Assembly (NCBI RefSeq): GCF_001519055.1
Contig: NZ_KQ954286.1
Location: forward strand, 263,972-327,971
From: Novosphingobium sp. Fuku2-ISO-50
GTDB lineage: Bacteria > Pseudomonadota > Alphaproteobacteria > Sphingomonadales > Sphingomonadaceae
Direction: 5' to 3'
Length of the DNA stretch: 64,000 bases
The first letter of the stretch is position 1. Every line of letters begins with the position of its first letter. Positions 16,783 to 24,021 of the stretch are shown piece after piece. A program made the position numbers and the translations under genes. The notes below the pieces were generated by a model. The model was not told the origin of the DNA. It saw nothing but the letters and a program-made list of their open reading frames with translations, and did no database searches.

Positions 16783-19310
16783 TCCGCTGCCTGCTGTTCT
16801 GGTTGGCGGTGCTTGGGACGTTCCTCGGCGCCCCGGCGCTCGCCGCGCCCGCGCTGCGCGTGGGCGTGCAGCTTGAGCCGCCGCATCTCGACCCGACGCA
16901 AGGCGCAGCAGCCGCGATACCCGAAGTCAGCTTCAACACGATTTACGAAGGCCTCGTGCGGATCGCCACCGACGGGACGCTGCACCCGCTGCTGGCTACC
17001 GGCTGGTCCGTTTCGCCCGATGCGCAGCATTACGTGTTTACGCTGCGCCATGGCGTGCGCTTTCATGACGGATCGCGCTTCGATGCGGCGGCGGTGGCCT
17101 TTTCGCTGGCCCGCGCCGCCGCGCCGGGATCGCTCAACATCCATGCCGAAACCTGGCGCGAAATCGCCGCGATCCGCGTGCTCGCCCCCGACCGGGTGGC
17201 CATCGACCTGTCCCGGCCCGATGCCAACTTGCCCACCCTGCTCGCGCTGTCGGACGCCGCGATGGTGCCGCCCGATGCCGCCGAGACGCTGCGCACGCAC
17301 CCTGTCGGCACGGGCCCCTTTCGCTTTGGTGCATGGCAGCGCGGCGACGCTCTGACACTCGAGCGGAATGCCGATTACTGGGGCACCCCGGCCCATCTCG
17401 CACGGATCACCTTTCGCTTCATCGCCGATCCCAATGCCGCCTATGGCGCGATCCGTTCGGGCGCGATCGACATCTATCCCAGCTTTCCCGCGCCCGAAAC
17501 GCTGAACCTGCTGGCCGCCGATCCCCGGCTGAAACTGGTGATCGGCCCGAGCGAGGGCGAAGTGATCCTTGCGATCAACCAGCGTCAGGGGCCGCTCGCC
17601 AATGTCCTGGTGCGGCGGGCAATCTGCCATGCGATCGACCGCCGCGCGCTGATCGACGGCGCCATGGCCGGCTATGGCACCCCGATCGGCAGCCATTTCC
17701 CACCGCAAAGCCCCGATTATGTCGACCTGACCGGAGTCTGTGCCCACGATCCGGCGCTGGCGCGGCGCTTGCTGGCCGAGGCGGGATACCCCAAAGGCCT
17801 TATACTCACGCTCAAACTGCCGCCGCCGTCCTACGCCCGGCGCACCGGCGAACTGATCGCGGCGCAACTGCAATCGGTCGGGATTGCCACCACGATCCGC
17901 AATCTCGAATGGCCGACCTGGCTCGACGAAGTGTTTCAACGACACCACTTCGATCTGACCGTGATCAGCCACGCCGAACCGTTCGATTATGACATCTATG
18001 CCCGGCACGACTATTATTTCGGCTATCACAGCGACGCGTTCGATGGCCTGATCGCGGCCTTGCGCACGACCACCGACCCGGCGGCGCGTCACCGCCTGCT
18101 CGGCGATATGCAGCGCCAGATCGCGCAAGACGCGCCCAATGCGTTCCTGTTCCAATATCCCGCGCTCGGGGTGCAGGACCGCCGATTGAGCGGAATCTGG
18201 GTCAATAGCCCGACACAAGTGCTCGATTACCATGCGGCGCGCTTTTCCGGGGCCGGCACCGACGCGGCGCAAGGCAAAAGCGCCGCCGGAGCATGGGCGG
18301 CGTGGATTGCCGCTGCGCTCGCGTTGGGCGGGCTGATCATGACCGGGCGACGGCTCGGCGCGCGGTGGCTGGGCGGGCGGATCGCGGTGCTGGCGGTCAC
18401 GCTGTTCGCGACGAGCGTGGTGATCTTTGTCCTGTTGCAGATCGCGCCGGGCGATCCGGCGGTGACCATGCTGGGGATCGATGCCAGCCCGCGCGCGATT
18501 GCCGCGCTCCATGCCGAATTCGGGCTCGATGCCTCGCCGCTCACACGGTTTGTGCGCTGGATCGTCGGCGCCCTGCGCGGCGATTTCGGAACCAGCTTTA
18601 CCTATCGGGTGCCGGTCGGTGCGCTGATCGGCGAACGTCTGGCAGTGACTCTGCCGCTCGCGGGGCTTGCCGCGATGGTCGCGATCGGGATCGGGGTTCC
18701 GGCGGGAACGCTGGCGGCGCGGCGCCCCGGCGGCGTGCTGGATCATCTGGTCGGCGCCTTTGCGCGGCTCGGCATGGCCATTCCCGATTTCTGGCTGGGA
18801 GTCTTGCTGGTCCTGCTGCTCGCGCTGGGCACCGGCTGGTTTCCAGCCGGGGGTTTTCCGGGGATCGAGGCCGGGTTTGGCCCTGTGCTGCATGCGCTGG
18901 CCCTGCCGGTGCTGGCGCTTGCCATACCGCAGGCGGCAATTCTGGCGCGGGTGACGCGCGGAGCGCTCGCCGATGTGCTGGGCCGCGATTTCATCCGCGC
19001 GGCGCGGGCCAAGGGCTTGTCCGACAGCGCCGTGCTGTGGCGCCATGCCCTGCCCAATGCGGCAGCGCCGGTGCTGGCGGTGATCGGGCTGCAAGTGCCC
19101 TATCTCATCGCGGGTTCGGCATTGGTTGAACAAGTGTTCTCATTGCCGGGGCTCGGTCGGTTGGCCATTCAGGCGATCGGGCAGCGCGATCTGGTGACGG
19201 TACAGGCGGTGGTCCTGCTGATGGCGACGGCCACGGTCATCGCCAGCTTTGCCGTCGATGTGGCGCAGGCGCTGATCGACCCGCGCGTCGTGCGGCAGGA
19301 GCGGGCATGA
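16779..19310 (+). CDS. Fused peptide-binding protein and DppB-type ABC permease
   Basis: 843 residues combining two proteins that are normally separate. Residues about 1-22 are a signal peptide (LLFWLAVLGTFLGAPALAAP). To about residue 500 there is an SBP_bac_5 (DppA/OppA-type) domain with DGTLHPLLATGWSVSPDAQHYVFTLR-type and GTGPFRFG motifs. An extra membrane helix (AAWIAAALALGGLIMTG) follows. From about 515 a DppB/OppB permease runs to the end, with LQIAPGDPAV and the ATPase-coupling EAA loop (FIRAARAKGLSDSAVLWRHALPNA). The extra helix makes topological sense: it returns the chain from periplasm to cytoplasm before the permease starts. It imports peptides or related solutes with the next two genes. 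Four-base overlaps on both sides. Confidence 0.92.
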   Translation: MIRCLLFWLAVLGTFLGAPALAAPALRVGVQLEPPHLDPTQGAAAAIPEVSFNTIYEGLVRIATDGTLHPLLATGWSVSPDAQHYVFTLRHGVRFHDGSRFDAAAVAFSLARAAAPGSLNIHAETWREIAAIRVLAPDRVAIDLSRPDANLPTLLALSDAAMVPPDAAETLRTHPVGTGPFRFGAWQRGDALTLERNADYWGTPAHLARITFRFIADPNAAYGAIRSGAIDIYPSFPAPETLNLLAADPRLKLVIGPSEGEVILAINQRQGPLANVLVRRAICHAIDRRALIDGAMAGYGTPIGSHFPPQSPDYVDLTGVCAHDPALARRLLAEAGYPKGLILTLKLPPPSYARRTGELIAAQLQSVGIATTIRNLEWPTWLDEVFQRHHFDLTVISHAEPFDYDIYARHDYYFGYHSDAFDGLIAALRTTTDPAARHRLLGDMQRQIAQDAPNAFLFQYPALGVQDRRLSGIWVNSPTQVLDYHAARFSGAGTDAAQGKSAAGAWAAWIAAALALGGLIMTGRRLGARWLGGRIAVLAVTLFATSVVIFVLLQIAPGDPAVTMLGIDASPRAIAALHAEFGLDASPLTRFVRWIVGALRGDFGTSFTYRVPVGALIGERLAVTLPLAGLAAMVAIGIGVPAGTLAARRPGGVLDHLVGAFARLGMAIPDFWLGVLLVLLLALGTGWFPAGGFPGIEAGFGPVLHALALPVLALAIPQAAILARVTRGALADVLGRDFIRAARAKGLSDSAVLWRHALPNAAAPVLAVIGLQVPYLIAGSALVEQVFSLPGLGRLAIQAIGQRDLVTVQAVVLLMATATVIASFAVDVAQALIDPRVVRQERA

Positions 19311-20122
19311 TGCGCGGGCGGGCTTCGCTGATCGCCGGACTGGCGCTGACCGCGCTGTTCGTGGTTCCCGCGCTCGTCGCGCTGGTGTGGACGCCGTGGG
19401 ATGTCACCGCGATCGATGTCGCGGCACGGCTGCAAGGCCCCTCGGCGCGACACTGGCTCGGCACCGATCCGTTTGGCCGCGATGTCCTGTCGCTGGTCAT
19501 GGCAGGCGGCGGTGTTTCGCTGGGCGTGGCAGTCGCGGCGATCGCGGCGGCGCTGGCGCTGGGGGTGCCGATCGGGCTGATCGCTTCGGCGCGGCGCGGC
19601 TGGATCGACGAGGGCCTGATGCGCGGCGCCGATGTCCTGTTTGCCTTTCCCGGCCTGTTGCTTGCCATCCTGTTGAGCGCAGTTTTCGGGCCAGGCGCGT
19701 TCGATGCGACGCTGGCCATCGCGCTGTTCAATGTGCCGGTGTTTGCCCGCGTCACGCGCGGCGCCGCGCTGCCGGTGTGGAGCGCGCCGTTTGTCGCGGC
19801 GGCGCGGCTGGCGGGGCGCTCGCGGCTGACCATCGCGATGACGCATGTCCTGCCCAATGTGATCGGCCCGCTGATCGTGCAGGCCAGCATTCAGGGCGGC
19901 ATGGCGCTGCTGGGCGAAGCGGGGTTGTCGTTCGCCGGGCTTGGCGTGCAGCCGCCCGCGCCGAGCTGGGGGCGCATGCTCGCCGATGCGCAGACCCTGA
20001 TCGGCAGCGCGCCGCGTCTGGCCATCGTACCCGGCATTGCAATCGTCACGGCGGTCGCGGGCCTGACATTGCTGGGCGATGCCTTGGCCGCGCATTTGCG
20101 CATCCGGCGGGGGCGGGCATGA
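19307..20122 (+). CDS. DppC/OppC-type ABC transporter permease
   Basis: 271-residue inner-membrane permease, second transmembrane subunit of the peptide-type importer. Five or six membrane helices, the N-terminal HWLGTDPFGRDVLSLVMAGG motif diagnostic of DppC/OppC, and an EAA loop (PFVAAARLAGRSRLTIAMTHVLPNVIGPL) that contacts the ATPase. It is somewhat shorter than the usual 280-300 residues. It is coupled by ATGA overlaps to the fused binding protein/permease and to the ATPase gene. Confidence 0.93.
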   Translation: MMRGRASLIAGLALTALFVVPALVALVWTPWDVTAIDVAARLQGPSARHWLGTDPFGRDVLSLVMAGGGVSLGVAVAAIAAALALGVPIGLIASARRGWIDEGLMRGADVLFAFPGLLLAILLSAVFGPGAFDATLAIALFNVPVFARVTRGAALPVWSAPFVAAARLAGRSRLTIAMTHVLPNVIGPLIVQASIQGGMALLGEAGLSFAGLGVQPPAPSWGRMLADAQTLIGSAPRLAIVPGIAIVTAVAGLTLLGDALAAHLRIRRGRA

Positions 20123-21555
20123 GCGTGCTGCGCTTCGATCGTGTCGGCGTGCGCTATGGCGACCGGGTGGCGCTGCACGATTTCTCGCTGGACCTGGCCG
20201 CAGGCGAAGTCGTCGCGCTGATCGGCGGCACCGGCTCGGGCAAGTCTTCCGCTTCGCTCGCCGCGCTGGGTCTCTTGCCCGAAGGCGCGGCGAGCGAAGG
20301 CCAAGTTGTCCGCACCGGGCCGGTGGCAATGGTGTTTCAGGAACCGCTGCTCGCGCTCGATCCGCTGATGCGCGTCGGCGCGCAAGTCGCCGAGGCCGTG
20401 CGCGCGCGCAGCCGGGCCAGCCGCGCCGAAGCGCTGGACGAATCCGCGCAGCTGTTCGACGACGTCGGGCTCGATGCGCAAGCCGTGCTGACACGCTATC
20501 CGCATGAATTGTCGGGCGGCCAGCGGCAGCGCGTGGGCATTGCGATGGCGCTGGCGAGCAAACCCGCCGTGCTGATCGCCGACGAGCCGACCACTGCGCT
20601 CGATCCCGAAACGACCGCGCAAGTCATCGCCCTGATCGTCAGCGCGGCGCGCAAGCGGGGCATGGCGCTGCTGCTGGTCACGCATGATCTGGCGCTCGCT
20701 CGCGCGCATGCCGACCGCGTGGTCCTGCTGCGCGGCGGGCGCATCGTTGAAACCGGCGCTTTGCCCGGCGCGCTTGCCCTGCCGCACATCGCCGCCTTGC
20801 TCGAACGGCTCGACCATGTTCCCGCCCGACACCCGCGCCCCCAAACCGGCGCGAGCGTGCTGTCGGTACGCGGGTTGATCCATGGCTATGGCGACAAAAC
20901 CGTGCTCAGCGGGATCGATCTCGATCTGCGCCCCGGTGAAATCGCCGGGCTGGTCGGCCCCTCGGGCGAAGGCAAATCGACGCTGTTGCGGCTCGTGCTC
21001 GGGCTCGAAACACCGCAGGCGGGCACCGTACAGATTGCCGGGACCGACATTCACCGTGTGCGCGGCGCCGCCTTGCGCGATGTGCGGCGGCGGATGCAGG
21101 CGGTGTTTCAGGATCCGGGCGCCAGTCTCGACCCCACCTGGCGGGTGGGCCGGATCGTTGCCGAGCCGCTGGCGCTCTGGCCCGAACGTCTGTCGCACGA
21201 GGCGATCGCGGCGCGTGTTGCAACCGCGCTCGTCCGCGTCGGGCTCGATGGCAGCGCCGCCGAGGCCTTTCCGGGCGCCTTTTCCGGCGGTCAGCGGCAG
21301 CGTATCGCGCTCGCCCGCGCTCTCGTGGTCGAGCCGGCGCTGATCGTGCTCGATGAAGCGACATCGGCGCTCGATGCCGCCGTGCGCGCCGACATCCTCG
21401 ATCTGATCGCAGGGCTCGCCGATACGGGAATCGCGTTCCTGTTCGTCACTCATGATCACGCGATGATCGCAGGTCTTGCCGACCGGGTCTGGCGCCTGTC
21501 GGAAGGTCGGCTTATTCCGGGCGTTCCGACGCGGCGCGCACGCCCCGTACAATAG
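20119..21555 (+). CDS. Fused DppD-DppF ATPase with two nucleotide-binding domains
   Basis: 478 residues with two complete ABC ATPase domains in tandem. Domain 1 (about 1-225) has Walker A GGTGSGKSS, signature LSGGQRQRV and Walker B VLIADEPTTALDPE. Domain 2 (about 245-478) has Walker A GPSGEGKST, signature FSGGQRQRI and Walker B LIVLDEATSALD. Both carry H-loop histidines (VTHD). It powers the peptide-type importer, replacing separate DppD and DppF. The ATG at 20119 overlaps the permease stop. The frame is open far upstream but only as a shadow. Its last 44 bases overlap the convergent P1 peptidase gene. Confidence 0.94.
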   Translation: MSVLRFDRVGVRYGDRVALHDFSLDLAAGEVVALIGGTGSGKSSASLAALGLLPEGAASEGQVVRTGPVAMVFQEPLLALDPLMRVGAQVAEAVRARSRASRAEALDESAQLFDDVGLDAQAVLTRYPHELSGGQRQRVGIAMALASKPAVLIADEPTTALDPETTAQVIALIVSAARKRGMALLLVTHDLALARAHADRVVLLRGGRIVETGALPGALALPHIAALLERLDHVPARHPRPQTGASVLSVRGLIHGYGDKTVLSGIDLDLRPGEIAGLVGPSGEGKSTLLRLVLGLETPQAGTVQIAGTDIHRVRGAALRDVRRRMQAVFQDPGASLDPTWRVGRIVAEPLALWPERLSHEAIAARVATALVRVGLDGSAAEAFPGAFSGGQRQRIALARALVVEPALIVLDEATSALDAAVRADILDLIAGLADTGIAFLFVTHDHAMIAGLADRVWRLSEGRLIPGVPTRRARPVQ

Positions 21556-22483
21556 CCCGCGCCAGAGCATCGGCCGCCGCCGCGCCGAGCCGCGCGAGCC
21601 ACCAGGCACGGCTGCGCGGCGCTTCGGCACAGAGCGGATCGAGCTCGATCGCCCCGCTGGCCATGGCAAAGACCACGTCGCCGTCGAAAGGCGTGTGAAC
21701 CGGGCGGATCGCGCGGGCGAGCCCGTCTTGCGCCATCATCGCCAGCCGCTTGGCCTCTCCCTTGTCGAGCCGGGCGTTGCAGGCGACGACCGCCAGCGTG
21801 GTGTTGGCGCCCGGCTGCAAGCGCCCGAGCAAGGCCAACCGGCTTTCGTCGGGAAACAGATCGCCATCAAAACCCCAGGCGCCATCCGGGCTGACCGCGC
21901 CGACCGGATTGGTCGCGACCAGTGCCCCGACCATAAGCCCGTGTTCGAGCGCCAGCGACGCGCTGCCGATCCCGCCCTTGACGATCCCGGCCATCGCCCC
22001 GCGCCCTGCACCGACCGAACCGAGATCGAACCGCGCGCCCGATGGCGCAGCCAGTGCCGCGCGCGCCGCCGCCCGGCCCAGATCGCGATAGGGCGGCTCG
22101 GTGCCCCAATCCTTGTCGCCGGGGTTGGCAAGGTCATAGAGAATCGCGCCCGGCACGATCGGCAGTGTCGGCCCGCCGGGGCGCATCGCCAGCCCCACTC
22201 CCGCCGCCGACAGTTCGACCAGCGCGCCATCCGCTGCGGCCAGCCCGAACACCGATCCGCCCGCCAGCGTGATCGCATGAATGCCCGCGACGTGGTTTTC
22301 GGGCGCCATGACTTCGATTTCGCGCAAGCCAGGCCCGCCGCCGCGCACATCGGCCGCCGCCGGCCACTGCCCGTCGCACAGCAGCACCGTGGCGCCGGTG
22401 CCGTGGCGCTCGGACGTCGCGTGCCCGACGCGCAGGCCGGCAACATCGGTGATCAAGTCGTTGGGGCCGCTGGAAAGTGTCAT
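21512..22483 (-). CDS. P1-family (DmpA/NylC-like) N-terminal-nucleophile peptidase
   Basis: 323-residue cytoplasmic Ntn hydrolase. Family members are beta-peptidyl aminopeptidases, L-aminopeptidase D-amidases or 6-aminohexanoate-oligomer hydrolases that self-cleave to expose a Ser or Thr nucleophile. Visible motifs: ITDVAGLRVGHAT, GGGPGLREIE, GGSVFGLAAADG and the cleavage site AN-TTLAVVACNA. Alignment by eye with DmpA and NylC puts the nucleophile at T228 after N227. The start 22483 has TAGGG eight bases upstream; an ATG at 22507 would add eight residues. It lies 46 bases after the tonB-like gene on the same strand and overlaps the importer ATPase tail-to-tail. A link to imported peptides is suggested by context only. 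Confidence 0.88.
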   Translation of the reverse strand: MTLSSGPNDLITDVAGLRVGHATSERHGTGATVLLCDGQWPAAADVRGGGPGLREIEVMAPENHVAGIHAITLAGGSVFGLAAADGALVELSAAGVGLAMRPGGPTLPIVPGAILYDLANPGDKDWGTEPPYRDLGRAAARAALAAPSGARFDLGSVGAGRGAMAGIVKGGIGSASLALEHGLMVGALVATNPVGAVSPDGAWGFDGDLFPDESRLALLGRLQPGANTTLAVVACNARLDKGEAKRLAMMAQDGLARAIRPVHTPFDGDVVFAMASGAIELDPLCAEAPRSRAWWLARLGAAAADALARAIVRGVRAASERPE

Positions 22484-22529
22484 GGCGACGGCCCTAGCAA
22501 AACCCAACGGAATCAGCCAGCCGCCGCCA

Positions 22530-23270
22530 TCATCCCTTCAGGACGAAAGGAATTCGCACTTCGCCGCGCACCATCGCGGCCATGCCCTGCACCATCAGCG
22601 GCGCCCAGCGCCAGCGTTTCACTGCATCGAGCGCGGCGCGATCGAGCCGACCCGACCCGCTCGACCGCGCGATCGCGATGTCTTTCACGCGCCCATCGGT
22701 ATCGAGCAGCAGGCTGAGCGTGACCGTTCCCTGTTCGCGCTGCCGCCGGGATTCGATCGGATAGGCGGGCGCGACAAACGACATGAGGCGGGCATCGAGA
22801 TCGGCGTTTGCTACAGGCGCCCCCGTCGTCGCCCCGGAGGGTGCCGCCGCCGAAGCAGGCCCGGCAGCAACCGGGGCGGATGGCGCAGCAGGTGCCGGTG
22901 CCGCCGCCGAAGCGACGGACACCGGCTGCGGCGTGACGGCCACCGGGGAAACCTGCGGGGTGCGGGATGGGATCGCAGGGGGTGGCATCGCCGCCGCCCG
23001 CGCCGGCCGGGGGGGAGCTTGGGGCTTGGCCGGTGCGGAAGGGGAAGATTCGGGCGACAGTGTCATGGCAACTACGAGCGGCGGGCGGGCGCGTTGGCTC
23101 ATCGGCCCCGCCTCGATCAGCGCGAGCGCGGAAAACAGCGCGCCGACGACGAGCGCGGAAACGATCCCCGCGCCGCTCTGTCCGAGCCAGCCGCGCCAAT
23201 CGGGAGCGAGCGTGGCCGCAAACCCCGATGCTTGCGTGATTTGCGGAAAAGCCATGCGATCGGAAACCAT
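22530..23270 (-). CDS. TonB-like energy transducer
   Basis: 246 residues. One membrane anchor (about residues 36-58, SGAGIVSALVVGALFSALALIE), a long periplasmic Pro/Ala-rich spacer, and a C-terminal TonB domain (VAPAYPIESRRQREQGTVTLSLLLDTDGRVKD, then AALDAVKRWRWAP). It transmits proton-motive energy from ExbB/ExbD to TonB-dependent receptors. The reading frame continues upstream to 23984 antisense-like, but the start at 23270 (MVSDRMAFPQ) gives the expected topology. MAFPQ at 23255 is an alternative. It is third in the siderophore-receptor operon, eleven bases after the Sel1 gene. No exbB/exbD is in the window. Confidence 0.9.
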   Translation of the reverse strand: MVSDRMAFPQITQASGFAATLAPDWRGWLGQSGAGIVSALVVGALFSALALIEAGPMSQRARPPLVVAMTLSPESSPSAPAKPQAPPRPARAAAMPPPAIPSRTPQVSPVAVTPQPVSVASAAAPAPAAPSAPVAAGPASAAAPSGATTGAPVANADLDARLMSFVAPAYPIESRRQREQGTVTLSLLLDTDGRVKDIAIARSSGSGRLDRAALDAVKRWRWAPLMVQGMAAMVRGEVRIPFVLKG

Positions 23271-23280
23271 CTTGGCGCTT

Positions 23281-24018
23281 TCAGGGATTCGTGGATGCCA
23301 TCTGTTGCGAGTCATTAGCATTTGCAGAAGGCGCCGTAAAGCCCCGTGCTGCCAGCCATGCGTCGATCTGCGCCACGAACCGCGCATTCCCCGCCTCGCC
23401 CGCCAGCACACGCGCGCGCTCGATCCAGTGCGCGGCGCAACCTTCGCGCCCCTGATCGAGCAGCATCCGCCCATGGTTGAACGCGCCGCGAAAATCGCCG
23501 CCCTCCGCCGCGCGGGCATAGTGATGCGCGGCCAAAGTCCGATTGACCGGGACTGCCCAGCCTTCTTCATGAAACAGGCCGACCATGCCCGCCGCCTTGG
23601 CGTGCCCCTGCTCCGCCGCGCGGCGAAACAGCGCCAGCGCACGCACCCGATCGCGCGGCACACCGCGCCCAAGCGCGAGCAAGGTCGCCCAGTTGTATTG
23701 CCCCCAATCATGCCCCAGCGCAGCGGCGCGCTCAAACCAGAGCGCCGCTTCGCCGGGCAGAGAAGGCGCGCCCCAACCCTGATCGAGGCAGCGCCCGACC
23801 ATGTTGATCGCCGCAGGCAATCCGGCCTGCGCCGCCTGGTGAAACGCGGCCAGCGCAGCGCGGGGATCGCGCGCCACACCGGCTCCGTCGAGCAGGCATT
23901 GACCATATTGAAGCAAGGCCTGGGGATCGCCCGCGCGCGCCGCGCCCGCCAGCGCCGCAGCCAGCGCCTCAGGCGGGCCGCCAAGCAGCGCGCACCAGTT
24001 TTCGACGCTGCGCATCAT
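23281..24018 (-). CDS. Sel1-repeat (TPR-like) protein
   Basis: 245 residues with five or six Sel1-like repeats of about 36 residues, such as YGQCLLDGAGVARDPRAALAAFHQAAQAG and LHEEGW-type turns (VGLFHEEGWAVPVNRTLAAHHYARAAEGG). No signal peptide is seen. Genes of this type often accompany iron-regulated catecholate siderophore receptors of the Fiu kind. It starts three bases after the receptor stop and ends eleven bases before the tonB-like gene, so all three are probably cotranscribed under Fur. Biochemical role unknown. Confidence 0.85.
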   Translation of the reverse strand: MMRSVENWCALLGGPPEALAAALAGAARAGDPQALLQYGQCLLDGAGVARDPRAALAAFHQAAQAGLPAAINMVGRCLDQGWGAPSLPGEAALWFERAAALGHDWGQYNWATLLALGRGVPRDRVRALALFRRAAEQGHAKAAGMVGLFHEEGWAVPVNRTLAAHHYARAAEGGDFRGAFNHGRMLLDQGREGCAAHWIERARVLAGEAGNARFVAQIDAWLAARGFTAPSANANDSQQMASTNP

Positions 24019-24021
24019 CGC

